Position numbers and translations under genes: made by a program. The notes under the pieces were generated by a model, which was not told the origin of the DNA, did not search any database, and was given only the letters and a program-made list of their open reading frames with translations. From a virus, in the IMG/VR virus record IMGVR_UViG_3300025112_000023, positions 1-48,891 of that record: a stretch of 48,891 nucleotides of DNA; one strand, given 5' to 3'. This document shows, in pieces, positions 36,756-44,519 of this stretch (position 1 is its first letter; every line of letters starts with the position of its first letter).

Positions 36756-37214
36756 TTAGGTGTTACCGCGACCAAAGGTTACCCGCGTATTACGATCCGG
36801 ACGCAACAAAGGCATCCTTGGATCATTCTCTCGCATGTAACTTTGATCAACGCTTTCCATTTGCTGCGCGGCCTTTTCTTCGTAATGACGCTGACGGGCT
36901 TCTGCAACTTCCTCGGGAGCCTTACATAAAAGTAATCCGCCCATTTCGACACAACCCGGAAATCGAGAATCATGATCTGGCATAATCTCTAACTCAGGAT
37001 GATCTTCTGCCTTCACCGGCTCCCATCCTTCGCGGAATCGCATAGACACATTCGTATTATCGGCAGAGCCGATCATATTCGTGCGTATCCAGCGAAACGC
37101 ATAACCCGGAATAGGGATTGGGTCTGGCAATACAGACGGTGGCTTCCAATTTTCAATACGCTCACTGGACTCTCTGTCTTCCAACGTGCGCGGGGTACGC
37201 TTTTCTTCACTCAT
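36756..37214 (-). CDS. Conserved head-region protein
   Basis: This 152-residue charged protein contains IPIPGYAFRWIRTNMIGSAD, FREGWEPVKAEDHPELEI, LLLCKAPEEVAEARQRHYEE and a C-terminal MRENDPRMPLLRPDRNTRVT. The pattern (WxxxNxxGxxDNxNVxxRxxEGWEPV, APEE, MRENDPRMP) is conserved in marine phages between scaffold and capsid genes. It has an AAGGAGG site, and its start overlaps the scaffold stop (ATGA). It could be a minor head or assembly protein; no direct evidence of function is visible. Confidence 0.62.
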   Translation of the reverse strand: MSEEKRTPRTLEDRESSERIENWKPPSVLPDPIPIPGYAFRWIRTNMIGSADNTNVSMRFREGWEPVKAEDHPELEIMPDHDSRFPGCVEMGGLLLCKAPEEVAEARQRHYEEKAAQQMESVDQSYMRENDPRMPLLRPDRNTRVTFGRGNT

Positions 37215-38182
37215 AACAATGCCTCCTTAGCTGCATCTATTTGCATTTGTTTAGCATACTGCTGTGGAGTAATGCCCAGCCGCTTGGAAAGATCCACTTG
37301 GCTTTTGTTGAGCTTTACTTGGCGTCTTTGCTTGCCCTCTCTTTGTGCAGGAGCAACTACCGTGGTGTTCCTTTTGGAGGAACCAACAGAATTTTCTGTT
37401 TCCTGTTGAAAATACTGCGGAAATGCACGCGCTAACTCAGTGTTAATATGCTCGAAGTAAGCATCACTTGAAGAGTTTATACCTCGACTTGCTAGATTTT
37501 GGTGCATCCCCAGTGCAAAACCAGACATCGCTTCATAACCCGGTTGTTGGAACCAAGTGTTTCTAGCAATCCATGCCTGCGTCCGTTCGTCCAACTGCGG
37601 TGCTTGCATCGCTTGTTGTTGAACAGGCTGCTGCATGGGTTGCTGCATCTGCGGTTGATAGTTCTGCAAATAAGATTTATCAGTCTGCGCTTTTGTCAAC
37701 GCCTCCTGTGCCGATACCATCGCGTCGGTATCGCCATCGTCATAGGCTTTTTTGTATACCTGTTTAGCGGATTCGATTTCAGCATCGGCCCGCGTGGAGA
37801 CACTACTTAATAGCGCCTGTTCACTGCGACCAACCAAATTAGTCAAATGCGTGTTTTGTCCGTGCACCTGTTTGGCATACGTCAACGCCTCGTCGCGTAA
37901 ACGTGCTGCCTCATCTTTGGCTCGTCGTTGTTCGTGGTATTCGTATTTAAGACGATTGATATGATCCTTCGTCTCTTTATCAATCCCTTCTATCTCTGCA
38001 TCAATATCAAATGCGTCATTGGGATTGAGAGCACGCGGTGCGCGCTGATCCTCGGGCGGGCGATCATCGACAACTTCAATGTCAAGATCCTCCCGCGCCT
38101 CATCCTCCAATGTCTTCATGACATCGGCTTCATCCGGTAAAAAGTTATCTACATCAGACACGGTGTATACCTCTTGGGTCAT
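37211..38182 (-). CDS. Capsid scaffolding protein
   Basis: This 323-residue protein has the layout of a scaffold: an acidic N-terminus (DEADVMKTLEDEAREDLDIE), long helical heptads (DKETKDHINRLKYEYHEQRR), a Gln/Pro/Met-rich spacer (QPQMQQPMQQPVQQQ) and a basic helical C-terminus (KLNKSQVDLSKRLGITPQQY) that would contact the capsid protein. It sits between portal and capsid. The start used here overlaps the GroES-like gene by 29 bases; a GTG at 38161 with AGAGG eight bases upstream, overlapping by only eight, is an equally good alternative. Confidence 0.82.
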   Translation of the reverse strand: MTQEVYTVSDVDNFLPDEADVMKTLEDEAREDLDIEVVDDRPPEDQRAPRALNPNDAFDIDAEIEGIDKETKDHINRLKYEYHEQRRAKDEAARLRDEALTYAKQVHGQNTHLTNLVGRSEQALLSSVSTRADAEIESAKQVYKKAYDDGDTDAMVSAQEALTKAQTDKSYLQNYQPQMQQPMQQPVQQQAMQAPQLDERTQAWIARNTWFQQPGYEAMSGFALGMHQNLASRGINSSSDAYFEHINTELARAFPQYFQQETENSVGSSKRNTTVVAPAQREGKQRRQVKLNKSQVDLSKRLGITPQQYAKQMQIDAAKEALL

Positions 38183-38519
38183 CCACCACGGCTTCTACAG
38201 TATCGTCGTTGATGATCCGGAACTCTTTGCCATGAATCTTAATCCGTGTCCCACTAAAAGCTCGCATGATGATGAAGTCGCCTTCTTTACACCATGGGCC
38301 ATGAGGGAAACGGGTTTCATCTCGATAGCAATCCGGCCCCATTTTGATCACAAACCCCACAACGGAGGCTACTTCTTCGATCATCATAGTTTCATGGGGT
38401 TTGAGAATACCGCCGTCCGTCTTTTCTTTGATTTCGGGCAGTCCAACGAGGATGCGATATCCGGTAGGTTCTGGCAGTTGAGTTGCTGTTTCCTCTCGAA
38501 TATCTGTTACTTCGGCCAT
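38154..38519 (-). CDS. GroES-like (Cpn10) co-chaperonin
   Basis: This is 121 residues from the ATG at 38519, with AAGG eight bases upstream; an in-frame start further up would add 17 unsupported residues. The sequence PTGYRILVGLPEIKEKTDGG, ILKPHE, VASVVGFVIKMGPDCY and EGDFIIMRAFSGTRIKIHGK follows the 10-kDa chaperonin pattern: an RILV opening, a KTxGGIxxP mobile loop, and two glycine-rich turns. It lies between portal and scaffold, so it probably assists capsid-protein folding with the host GroEL, as phage T4 Gp31 does. Such genes occur in several marine phages. Confidence 0.82.
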   Translation of the reverse strand: MAEVTDIREETATQLPEPTGYRILVGLPEIKEKTDGGILKPHETMMIEEVASVVGFVIKMGPDCYRDETRFPHGPWCKEGDFIIMRAFSGTRIKIHGKEFRIINDDTVEAVVDDPRGIHRV

Positions 38520-38579
38520 GTTGTTAACCTTCAGTCCACTTAGAAGGGGAAGCGGTGTACCCCTGCTCACTTATGAGCG

Positions 38580-38783
38580 TCATTCCTCTACAAAAATCTT
38601 TTCGACAATTTCCTGAATATCACGTCTAGCAAACTGAACGCCTTCAATCTGTCCACGAAGCAATTCGTATTGACTAAAATTCTCAATAGCTCCGGTAATA
38701 ATAACGTCTTTTAAACGTGACTCCGTTTCGTTTAAACGCGACATTAACAAATCTATGAATCTCGGGTCAACAAAATCATTCAT
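38580..38783 (-). CDS. 67-residue conserved hypothetical helical protein
   Basis: This short helical protein (MNDFVDPRFIDLLMSRLNET, then YELLRGQIEGVQFARRDI) follows the portal gene with a TGATG overlap, the portal stop sharing the ATG. A GTTTAAAC copy falls inside it, read as RLN. Position between portal and the GroES-like gene suggests a head-assembly accessory. I know no function. Confidence 0.62.
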   Translation of the reverse strand: MNDFVDPRFIDLLMSRLNETESRLKDVIITGAIENFSQYELLRGQIEGVQFARRDIQEIVEKIFVEE

Positions 38784-41398
38784 CAGCGATTCTTCAACAG
38801 ACTATCAGCAATCTTGCGACCAATCTCTGCACCCTTCGCTTCCTGATCTGCGCTTATGCGGCGATCCCCCTGCTCATGCCCCAACAGACTATCAGCTATC
38901 TTACGGCCAATCTCTGCTCCTTTCGCTTCCTGATCCGCACTTACACGGCGATCCTTCTGTTCGCGCTCTGACTGTCGCTCGGCAACCTCTGCGCCAATCT
39001 TCGCCCCAGCCACACGTTCGTCGCTTGCGATCTTGAAACGTTGCAGATCGTCGCGCATCTGTGCTTTCTGGGCTTCCAGCTCCAGCTTCTGCTGTTCAGC
39101 TTGCTGTTTTGCTTGATCCGTCTGAACGTCTGCCTGTACCTTTTGCTTCTTGATTTCCAACTCTTCACGCTGCATTTGCATGATCGGGTCTTCTGCCATC
39201 TCCTGATTCTTCTGTTCCTGTATCTCTTGCTGATCTTTGCCAAGCAATTGTTCCGCTGCCTGTGCAACAAGCCCTGACAGGCGAGATTCGATCTCTTCTG
39301 GCAGTTCCGTTCCCAGCGGTGGTAATTCGATACCCAGCTCTCTTTCGATTTCGTCCCGGTACTTGAAAGCAAGGTGTTCGGTAACATGAGCTGACGCAGC
39401 CGCCAGTGTTGCCTCTGCTGTTGGTGAGTCCTCCATAGATTGCATAATCTTTGGGTCTTGCGCCATAGCCATATGCGTCTGTATATGCGCCTCATGATCC
39501 TGATACTGAAAGGCTTTAATAGGTCTGTTATTGAGCAGGCCCATATTCTCTGCTACCGGATCTTCCGGCTTCATATCGTCATCAACCGGAACAATCTTAT
39601 CCGGATCACGAATACCTAATACTCCCAACATTTGCCTGTGCAGAAGCGGCAAGTCGTAAAGTTGTGGCGCTTGGGCTGCTAACTGTAAAGCAGATTGATA
39701 TTGCATGATTCGCTGCGACATCGTGGCAGCATTCGGATTAGACACCGGTATCACATCCACGCGACGGTCAAAGTCCTCCGCAATGGCATCCGGATTGCCA
39801 TTCACATCATAGGGATAGGCGGGTGGTCCGAAGTCTTCAATGATAGTGACAAGTATCTTTAACTCATTTTTAAGGGACGCATGTAGTCTTGCCTGTATCG
39901 CTGACATGACCTTCATGTTCTTTTCCATCAGCGCCAAGGTGGTGCCCACCGGAGCCTGATTATTCATGTCCGACACCTTCACATCGGTGATGGCGGCGAA
40001 GCGCCTGCCCTCTTCAACGATGTTGTTCAGCAACTGAAACAGCGTTCCAGAGGGTTCTTTGTAAGGCAGGAAGGAAATATTCTCTTTGATGGTACCGCCG
40101 GGGACATCCACATCTCTGAACTCACCGGGCATAATAGGGGTGTCATCCCCTTTGATACGCATGCCGCGAGCCTTTAAGCCTCCGGGCAGGTTCGCCAGAG
40201 TACCCGCATCCACCAGCTGACGCAGCAGGGATGTTGCAGACTTGACCAAGCCACCAATCAGATGGATCAGTCCCAGTCCGTAAAACCCTAATCCCGGCAG
40301 ATATTCATAGTGTACGAAGTGAGTACGTCGTAGATGCAGCGGATCATCTTCATAATAGTTTCTACGAATGGACAGTATTGCGCCCGAATCTTTGTCAAGA
40401 GTGACAACATAGGGCAGCGCGATGCCCGTCTCCTCGCCATCCAGCATATCCTCGAAGCCGTCCAGATCCAGCTCGACGTGCATTTCCAGCAGGGTATGAA
40501 CGGAATCGCCACTCAAATACCCGGTATTACTCCGAGAGCTGGGGTTCTCACCAGTCAGCTCACCATACTTGGAGCGAACTTCATCAATATCCAGCTCGGT
40601 ATCAGAGATCTCTTCATCCCGATAAAAGCCATTAACTTGCAGTTTACGAATGTCATTCTTAGTCTTACGCATCACATGCGTAAGTCGGGTGGTGGTATTT
40701 AAGTCAGTAGCCCCATCAAACACCACCATGTCCTCAGACGGCACGAACATTGCACAAGGGCGTTCCATGTTCGGATCATGGTAAACTTTTTTAAACGCAC
40801 TCCCCGCGAGCGGCAGCGAGAACAGCATCCGCTCTGTCTCACTGCGGTATTCCGTCATGCGTTCGGTCATCAGGTAGTTCATGTAATCCTGTACCCGAGA
40901 AGCCTGCTCCTCTCTCTCACGGGTAACTTTGCCCATGATATGAGTTCTGGCCGGTCCTGCTGCCGGGAAGATTTCTGAGATTGCCTGTGACTGAAAGCGT
41001 ACTACGGCTTCAGCCAGCAGAGGATGATGCACCCCACAAGCACCGGGCCATGGGGTGGTGCGGTCTTCGACCTTTAACCCTAGCTGATCCAGCCCCGCCA
41101 TGTAGGCTTCTTCCCAATCACGACGGGATGCCTTGTCATCTTCATAAGCGCTTTGTAGTTCAGAGCCAATAGCATCCAATATGTGTTCATCGATATGTTC
41201 GGCAAGGTTAGCGTCGAACGGTATCTCGTCCGCTTCAAGTTCTGGCTGGAAATCAATAAGCATGCCGCCATCTTCTGTCTCGATAGATACGGTATCTGGA
41301 TTGTCAATACCAATTACAAGAGCCTCTTCATCTACTGCATCAAGGCGCTGTTGTAAATCGGCCATTTCCAAAGGCGTTATTGCTTTATCAACGGCCAT
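38783..41398 (-). CDS. Portal protein with C-terminal tandem repeats
   Basis: This 871-residue protein is the portal, the dodecameric ring through which DNA is packaged and ejected. Near the N-terminus TTPWPGACGVHHPLLAEAVV then RFQSQAISEIFPA is characteristic of podovirus portals. The middle has the YEYLPGLGFYGLGLIHLIGG and DVPGGTIKENISFLPYKEP parts of the family. From about residue 690 it becomes a Gln/Glu-rich coiled coil, the barrel end. The last 60 residues contain two near-exact 29-residue repeats (RRISADQEAKGAEIGRKIAD type), with a degenerate third before them. The AAGGAGG ribosome site precedes the ATG, and GTTTAAAC lies just upstream of that. Confidence 0.92.
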   Translation of the reverse strand: MAVDKAITPLEMADLQQRLDAVDEEALVIGIDNPDTVSIETEDGGMLIDFQPELEADEIPFDANLAEHIDEHILDAIGSELQSAYEDDKASRRDWEEAYMAGLDQLGLKVEDRTTPWPGACGVHHPLLAEAVVRFQSQAISEIFPAAGPARTHIMGKVTREREEQASRVQDYMNYLMTERMTEYRSETERMLFSLPLAGSAFKKVYHDPNMERPCAMFVPSEDMVVFDGATDLNTTTRLTHVMRKTKNDIRKLQVNGFYRDEEISDTELDIDEVRSKYGELTGENPSSRSNTGYLSGDSVHTLLEMHVELDLDGFEDMLDGEETGIALPYVVTLDKDSGAILSIRRNYYEDDPLHLRRTHFVHYEYLPGLGFYGLGLIHLIGGLVKSATSLLRQLVDAGTLANLPGGLKARGMRIKGDDTPIMPGEFRDVDVPGGTIKENISFLPYKEPSGTLFQLLNNIVEEGRRFAAITDVKVSDMNNQAPVGTTLALMEKNMKVMSAIQARLHASLKNELKILVTIIEDFGPPAYPYDVNGNPDAIAEDFDRRVDVIPVSNPNAATMSQRIMQYQSALQLAAQAPQLYDLPLLHRQMLGVLGIRDPDKIVPVDDDMKPEDPVAENMGLLNNRPIKAFQYQDHEAHIQTHMAMAQDPKIMQSMEDSPTAEATLAAASAHVTEHLAFKYRDEIERELGIELPPLGTELPEEIESRLSGLVAQAAEQLLGKDQQEIQEQKNQEMAEDPIMQMQREELEIKKQKVQADVQTDQAKQQAEQQKLELEAQKAQMRDDLQRFKIASDERVAGAKIGAEVAERQSEREQKDRRVSADQEAKGAEIGRKIADSLLGHEQGDRRISADQEAKGAEIGRKIADSLLKNR
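38799..38972 (-). repeat. Tandem 87-bp repeat in portal gene
   Basis: Two near-identical 87-bp units, offset exactly 29 codons, encode RRISADQEAKGAEIGRKIAD-type sequence at the portal C-terminus. The copies differ mainly at wobble positions, which means the duplication is old or under protein-level selection. Confidence 0.8.
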
Positions 41399-41419
41399 AG
41401 GTCCTCCTTATCGCAGCAA

Positions 41420-41427
41420 GTTTAAAC
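41420..41427. repeat. GTTTAAAC between terL and portal
   Basis: Lies three bases after the terL stop and upstream of the portal ribosome site AAGGAGG. Confidence 0.8.
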
Positions 41428-41430
41428 GTC

Positions 41431-42954
41431 TTAATAATAATTGGCAATGCGAGGTACATCCGTACCCATCTCCTCATCGTCCTCAAGCGCAATGAATCCT
41501 CCTTGACGGAAACGTAGCAGGGCTTGGGTTGAAGAGTCCACTAGGTCATCATGATCACCTACCGGGAAGGCAGCAAACTGTTCGATGACCTCCTCTGCCC
41601 AGCGGGTCTTCGGTGCCCAGACCACACCTGATGCGAAGAAGTCAGCAACCGCATTAACCCTCGATACCTTATCATTGCCTCGCGTTGGGGTGTACTCCGT
41701 TACAGGGATTCCAATACGACGAAGCTCAAATATCAATGGCGCACCCGCTGCCTTTGCCTCAACGATGCAGGCATCTGGTCGCCACTCAAGATACATCTCC
41801 TGCGCCCTGACTTTAAGTTCAGGAAACTCCAGTCGCTCCTGTAAGGCGTCCAAGAGAATAATCTGCGGCATCTTCATACCGTCTTCGTTGTCTGCATAGA
41901 AGACGCCCCATGTAGTACAGGCTGAGTAGTCAGCGCGTTCATGCTTTAAAAACGCGGTATCCCATGATTGAATAATAAATGAGACGACAGGGGGCTGCCT
42001 TTCTTCCCACTCTCGCCACCACTCACGCTTAACAATAGCACTCTCTTCAGAGGTAGGTTGCTGCTGATACTGGGCTTCCCACTTGGAAACGGGCAGTGTA
42101 GCGCGGATTTTTTCCAGTTCATCAAGAGGCCAATAGTCTGGCCAAAGGCTATTGCCAGATGGTAAAATTGCAGGTAATTCAATAACTTCCCATTCATCTG
42201 AGCCTTCCCTTGTAATGGAATCGCGCATGATCTGTCCGCACAAATCCTTCTGGCTCCAGCGTGTCATCACAATAATGATGGCCCCACCGGGCTGTAACCG
42301 CTGTCTGGGACCGGAGGTGAACCATTCATAAGTATTGTCAAACACTTTGGGATCAGCTTGCTGCCCCTGCTGTTCGGAATGGGGATCGTCAATCACCAAG
42401 AGGTCCGCACCACGCCCCGTCACCGCGCCACCGACGCCCACTGAAAAGTATTCCCCACCGCCCGATACGTCGAAACGACCCGCCGCCTTGGAATCAGCCG
42501 TCAGCGACACATCAGGAAACAATTGCATGTATTCTTCACTACCAATGAGGTTACGCACCATCCGACCAAAGCGAACAGCAAGCTCTGCGGTGTGGGATGC
42601 CATGATTATCTTCTTATCGGGTGACCGACCCATGATCCATGCAGGCAACAACCACGACGTGAGCTGCGATTTACCCATACGCGGGGGCATATTGATCATT
42701 AAACGCTTCAGATCGCCTGTAGCGACCCTCTCAAACGCCTTAGCCATACTCCTATGATGCGCTCCCTCTATAAAAGCAGGCCAAACCCCAGCAGAAAACT
42801 CTAAGAACGACTCAGCCGCCTTCTCTTGCCGTATAGAAGTCTCTAATGACCCTAACAACCGCGACACTTCCTCCCTCTCCTTACTAGAAAGCATCAACAT
42901 CCTTTCAGGAGTCAACTGATCTTTAAGTTTTACGAACTGTTGTTCTATTGACAT
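41431..42954 (-). CDS. terL: Terminase large subunit
   Basis: This 507-residue protein is the packaging ATPase and nuclease. The Walker A motif is MPPRMGKSQL at about residues 89-98, Walker B is LLVIDDPH near residue 185, and the coupling motif follows in IIIVMTRWSQKDL. The C-terminal nuclease domain shows SWDTAF near 321 and DHDDLVDSSTQALL near 473, giving the acidic metal ligands of the RNase H-like fold. It follows terS, separated by the oxygenase-like gene, and precedes the portal. The ribosome site GAAGG lies only two bases before the ATG, so the start is not certain, but no better one is visible. Confidence 0.95.
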   Translation of the reverse strand: MSIEQQFVKLKDQLTPERMLMLSSKEREEVSRLLGSLETSIRQEKAAESFLEFSAGVWPAFIEGAHHRSMAKAFERVATGDLKRLMINMPPRMGKSQLTSWLLPAWIMGRSPDKKIIMASHTAELAVRFGRMVRNLIGSEEYMQLFPDVSLTADSKAAGRFDVSGGGEYFSVGVGGAVTGRGADLLVIDDPHSEQQGQQADPKVFDNTYEWFTSGPRQRLQPGGAIIIVMTRWSQKDLCGQIMRDSITREGSDEWEVIELPAILPSGNSLWPDYWPLDELEKIRATLPVSKWEAQYQQQPTSEESAIVKREWWREWEERQPPVVSFIIQSWDTAFLKHERADYSACTTWGVFYADNEDGMKMPQIILLDALQERLEFPELKVRAQEMYLEWRPDACIVEAKAAGAPLIFELRRIGIPVTEYTPTRGNDKVSRVNAVADFFASGVVWAPKTRWAEEVIEQFAAFPVGDHDDLVDSSTQALLRFRQGGFIALEDDEEMGTDVPRIANYY

Positions 42955-43117
42955 AGCCTTCTACCTGTCTAACAATACTTCTCGTGAGGTGCTGTATGGC
43001 ATGTCTTGGTTCCTGACACAATAGGCATGACGTATCCCACCCATCCCCTTTAAAGGGATACTCCAACCTCACACTCAAGCCCCATTCCCCCTCCCCGGGG
43101 CTTGTCTGCGCGTCTTA
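42955..43117. other. Intergenic gap between terL and the oxygenase gene
   Basis: The 163-base gap holds two inverted repeats. One is CCCTTTAAAGGG at 43046-43057, flanked by GTATCCC (43032-43038) and GGGATAC (43055-43061). The other is the hairpin at 43076-43104. No convincing gene is seen; a 19-codon ORF at 43028-42969 is judged doubtful. Confidence 0.6.
43076..43104 (-). terminator. Hairpin after the 2OG oxygenase-like gene
   Basis: CAAGCCCC and GGGGCTTG form an eight-pair GC-rich stem with a 13-base loop, 13 bases after the stop of the gene at 43118-43768. There is no T-run on the transcribed strand, so it may stall or protect the transcript and not terminate strictly. Confidence 0.4.
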
Positions 43118-43768
43118 TTACCAAAACATGATTAATTTATCTCTATCACATCTAACTATGTGACCCTGAAGCGTAATTCTGTACTCATTTTCCCTATATT
43201 TTTTAAAACTAGCCACTTTGTGTCGTTTCTTCCCATCCTGTATTACCATTTCACCCACAACATGCGGATAATAACCAGAATCGAAGTCCATTCCTCCACC
43301 GCCAGTGGGCAGCATGATTGGGAGTGTAAACGTATTCACATCTTTAACACCCAAACCTAAAGTTATGTGTGGAAGATCAATGTGCCAACCGCCAGAAATA
43401 GATAATGACCTTTCATCTGAAGGAAATATGTGAAAACCCGGTAGCGCTAAGAGCGGATCATAAAATAATTTCTCCCCTAACTCCCTACCAAGCACTTCAC
43501 CAACCCGTTTGTACAATGGTGCAAAGGTTTTTATCAACAAACCATTCAATTTCTTAGCGCCAGAGAAATATTCCGCAGTATTGCCATCAAGATAAGCAGA
43601 TTTGCCTAACGTAAAGAACGGAAAGTCGTTTGATCGTGACTCCCACAGCTCCTTTAACCCCAAAACAGAGTCAACAACCTCACCCATTGGGTAATCTACA
43701 CCTACCCTATTTAAACTTGGCTCTTCTATCGCGGGATCTATAACGTTTTCGTAAACAGATATTGACAT
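43118..43768 (-). CDS. 2OG-Fe(II) oxygenase-like protein, moron-type
   Basis: This 216-residue protein has a probable double-stranded beta-helix with GGWHIDLPHITLGLG, giving His129-x-Asp131, then FTLPIMLPTGGGGMDF and a distal His203 in LQGHIVRCDRD with Arg206 after it. This HxD...H layout is that of 2OG/Fe(II) oxygenases, although homology to a named family is uncertain. It splits terS from terL. It has its own promoter-like sequence upstream and a hairpin downstream and is flanked by unusual non-coding gaps, so it looks like a separately transcribed cargo (moron) gene. Its substrate is unknown. Confidence 0.6.
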   Translation of the reverse strand: MSISVYENVIDPAIEEPSLNRVGVDYPMGEVVDSVLGLKELWESRSNDFPFFTLGKSAYLDGNTAEYFSGAKKLNGLLIKTFAPLYKRVGEVLGRELGEKLFYDPLLALPGFHIFPSDERSLSISGGWHIDLPHITLGLGVKDVNTFTLPIMLPTGGGGMDFDSGYYPHVVGEMVIQDGKKRHKVASFKKYRENEYRITLQGHIVRCDRDKLIMFW

Positions 43769-43798
43769 ATCATTGCCATCCTAGATGGGACCCAAAGT

Positions 43799-43826
43799 GT
43801 TTTATGGGGGTGGGGGGTCATGTCAA
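43799..43826 (-). promoter_or_regulatory. Sigma70-like promoter for the oxygenase moron
   Basis: On the minus strand TTGACA (43826-43821) is followed after 16 bases by TAAAAC (43804-43799), about 30 bases before the ATG at 43768. The -35 is perfect and the -10 matches at four of six positions. The spacer is C-rich (two C-tracts). Confidence 0.5.
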
Positions 43827-43869
43827 TAGCTTGTAAGGGCAAATCTATAATTTTGGTAGTCGTTCGTGT

Positions 43870-43947
43870 GAAAAGCTATATAAGAGGGTGCGCGGAGTCC
43901 CGCGTGCGCGTGCGGGGGGGCGGGGGGGCGCATAATGCGCGGGATTG
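43870..43947. other. G-tract and hairpin segment downstream of terS
   Basis: This segment contains CGCGG-AGTC-CCGCG (hairpin), two runs of seven Gs separated by one C (43914-43928), and the palindrome GCGCAT-A-ATGCGC (43928-43940), directly behind the terS stop. The G-runs could form a G-quadruplex on the plus strand. Phage packaging recognition sites are often next to terS, so this is a candidate pac or cos region, unproven. Confidence 0.35.
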
Positions 43948-44394
43948 TCAAGCGCTTGGAGGCTCATTTGTGCCAACAATCGCGTTTAAACGCTCCAACA
44001 CGTCTTCAGGATCGTCGATGCGCTCACTCACTACGTGAGATTGCTCCACATATAGCCTCGATACCTTGCCCGCATAATGCGCGGCCTGTATTGCGGCGCT
44101 GAACTGTCCCGCATCCTCTGCTGACTTGCTGAGTTCTTCCATCCTCGCCACGTGATGCGCCAAAGAAACGCGCTCATCACGCTCATTCTCGCTTACGCAG
44201 CGTGCAATCTCGCTCTGTACCTTCGGTAACTTATAAAGCTTATATCCAACATCGGCTGCATTCCCACCAGCCTTGTAACCCGCTCGCACTGCTGCATCTC
44301 TCTTCGAGAGTCCTTCGGCGCAATACCGCGCAAATAGGCGCTGCTTGACCGTAAGACCATCTCGACCACTCGGGATATCAACGACCTTTCCCAC
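43948..44394 (-). CDS. terS: Terminase small subunit
   Basis: This 148-residue protein is a small terminase of Terminase_2 type (PF03592-like): VKQRLFARYCAEGLSKRDAA, VRAGYKAGGNAADVGYKLY, then VQSEIARCVSENERDERVSL. The N-terminal helix-turn-helix would bind the packaging site, and the rest is the helical oligomerisation part. The start is GTG at 44394, with CGGAG eight bases upstream; the GTTTAAAC palindrome (44396-44403) lies between that site and the start. It is the first gene of the leftward late region. A GTTTAAAC copy also falls within the gene 33 bases before the stop. Confidence 0.88.
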   Translation of the reverse strand: MGKVVDIPSGRDGLTVKQRLFARYCAEGLSKRDAAVRAGYKAGGNAADVGYKLYKLPKVQSEIARCVSENERDERVSLAHHVARMEELSKSAEDAGQFSAAIQAAHYAGKVSRLYVEQSHVVSERIDDPEDVLERLNAIVGTNEPPSA

Positions 44395-44395
44395 T

Positions 44396-44403
44396 GTTTA
44401 AAC
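44396..44403. repeat. GTTTAAAC at terS start
   Basis: Overlaps the ribosome site (CGGAG) and ends one base before the GTG start of terS. Confidence 0.8.
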
Positions 44404-44412
44404 TCCGCTACT

Positions 44413-44425
44413 TGACCTACGGTCA
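44413..44425. promoter_or_regulatory. Palindromic operator-like site TGACC-TAC-GGTCA
   Basis: A perfect five-base inverted repeat with a three-base centre lies 19 bases upstream of the small-terminase start. Its position suggests a repressor or activator site; no cognate regulator is visible in the window. Confidence 0.35.
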
Positions 44426-44460
44426 GCACTCTATCACCAACGTCAATTCAACATAAACCC

Positions 44461-44489
44461 TTGACATGTTTAAACGAGTCAGGCAATGT
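44461..44489 (+). promoter_or_regulatory. Candidate promoter for the rightward genes
   Basis: TTGACA is followed after 17 bases by CAATGT, a weak -10. A GTTTAAAC copy (44468-44475) lies in the spacer, so a protein bound there would block polymerase or alternatively recruit it. The distance to the ATG at 44520 is about 30 bases. Confidence 0.4.
44468..44475. repeat. GTTTAAAC in rightward promoter spacer
   Basis: Lies one base after the TTGACA box in the divergent control region, a position where a bound protein would affect transcription. Confidence 0.8.
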
Positions 44490-44497
44490 TGAGACGA

Positions 44498-44513
44498 ATC
44501 GCAACAAACGGAG
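44498..44513 (+). promoter_or_regulatory. Conserved leader copy 1
   Basis: ATCGCAACAAACGGAG, six bases before the ATG of the SprT-like gene; the end is the ribosome site. Confidence 0.7.
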
Positions 44514-44519
44514 CACGAA

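Larger units (their letters stand above)
44395..44519. promoter_or_regulatory. Divergent control region
   Basis: This 125-base gap separates the leftward late region from the rightward region. It holds two GTTTAAAC copies (44396 and 44468, 72 bases apart), the palindrome TGACC-TAC-GGTCA, a perfect -35 box TTGACA on the plus strand (44461-44466), and the first copy of the rightward leader. A convincing leftward promoter is not visible. The layout is that of an operator region controlling the two halves of the genome. Confidence 0.6.

Noticed and set aside
42969-43028. 19-codon minus-strand ORF (MPIVSGTKTCHTAPHEKYC) before terL
   Set aside because: Too short and without a clear ribosome site; it could be a leader peptide but there is no supporting evidence.
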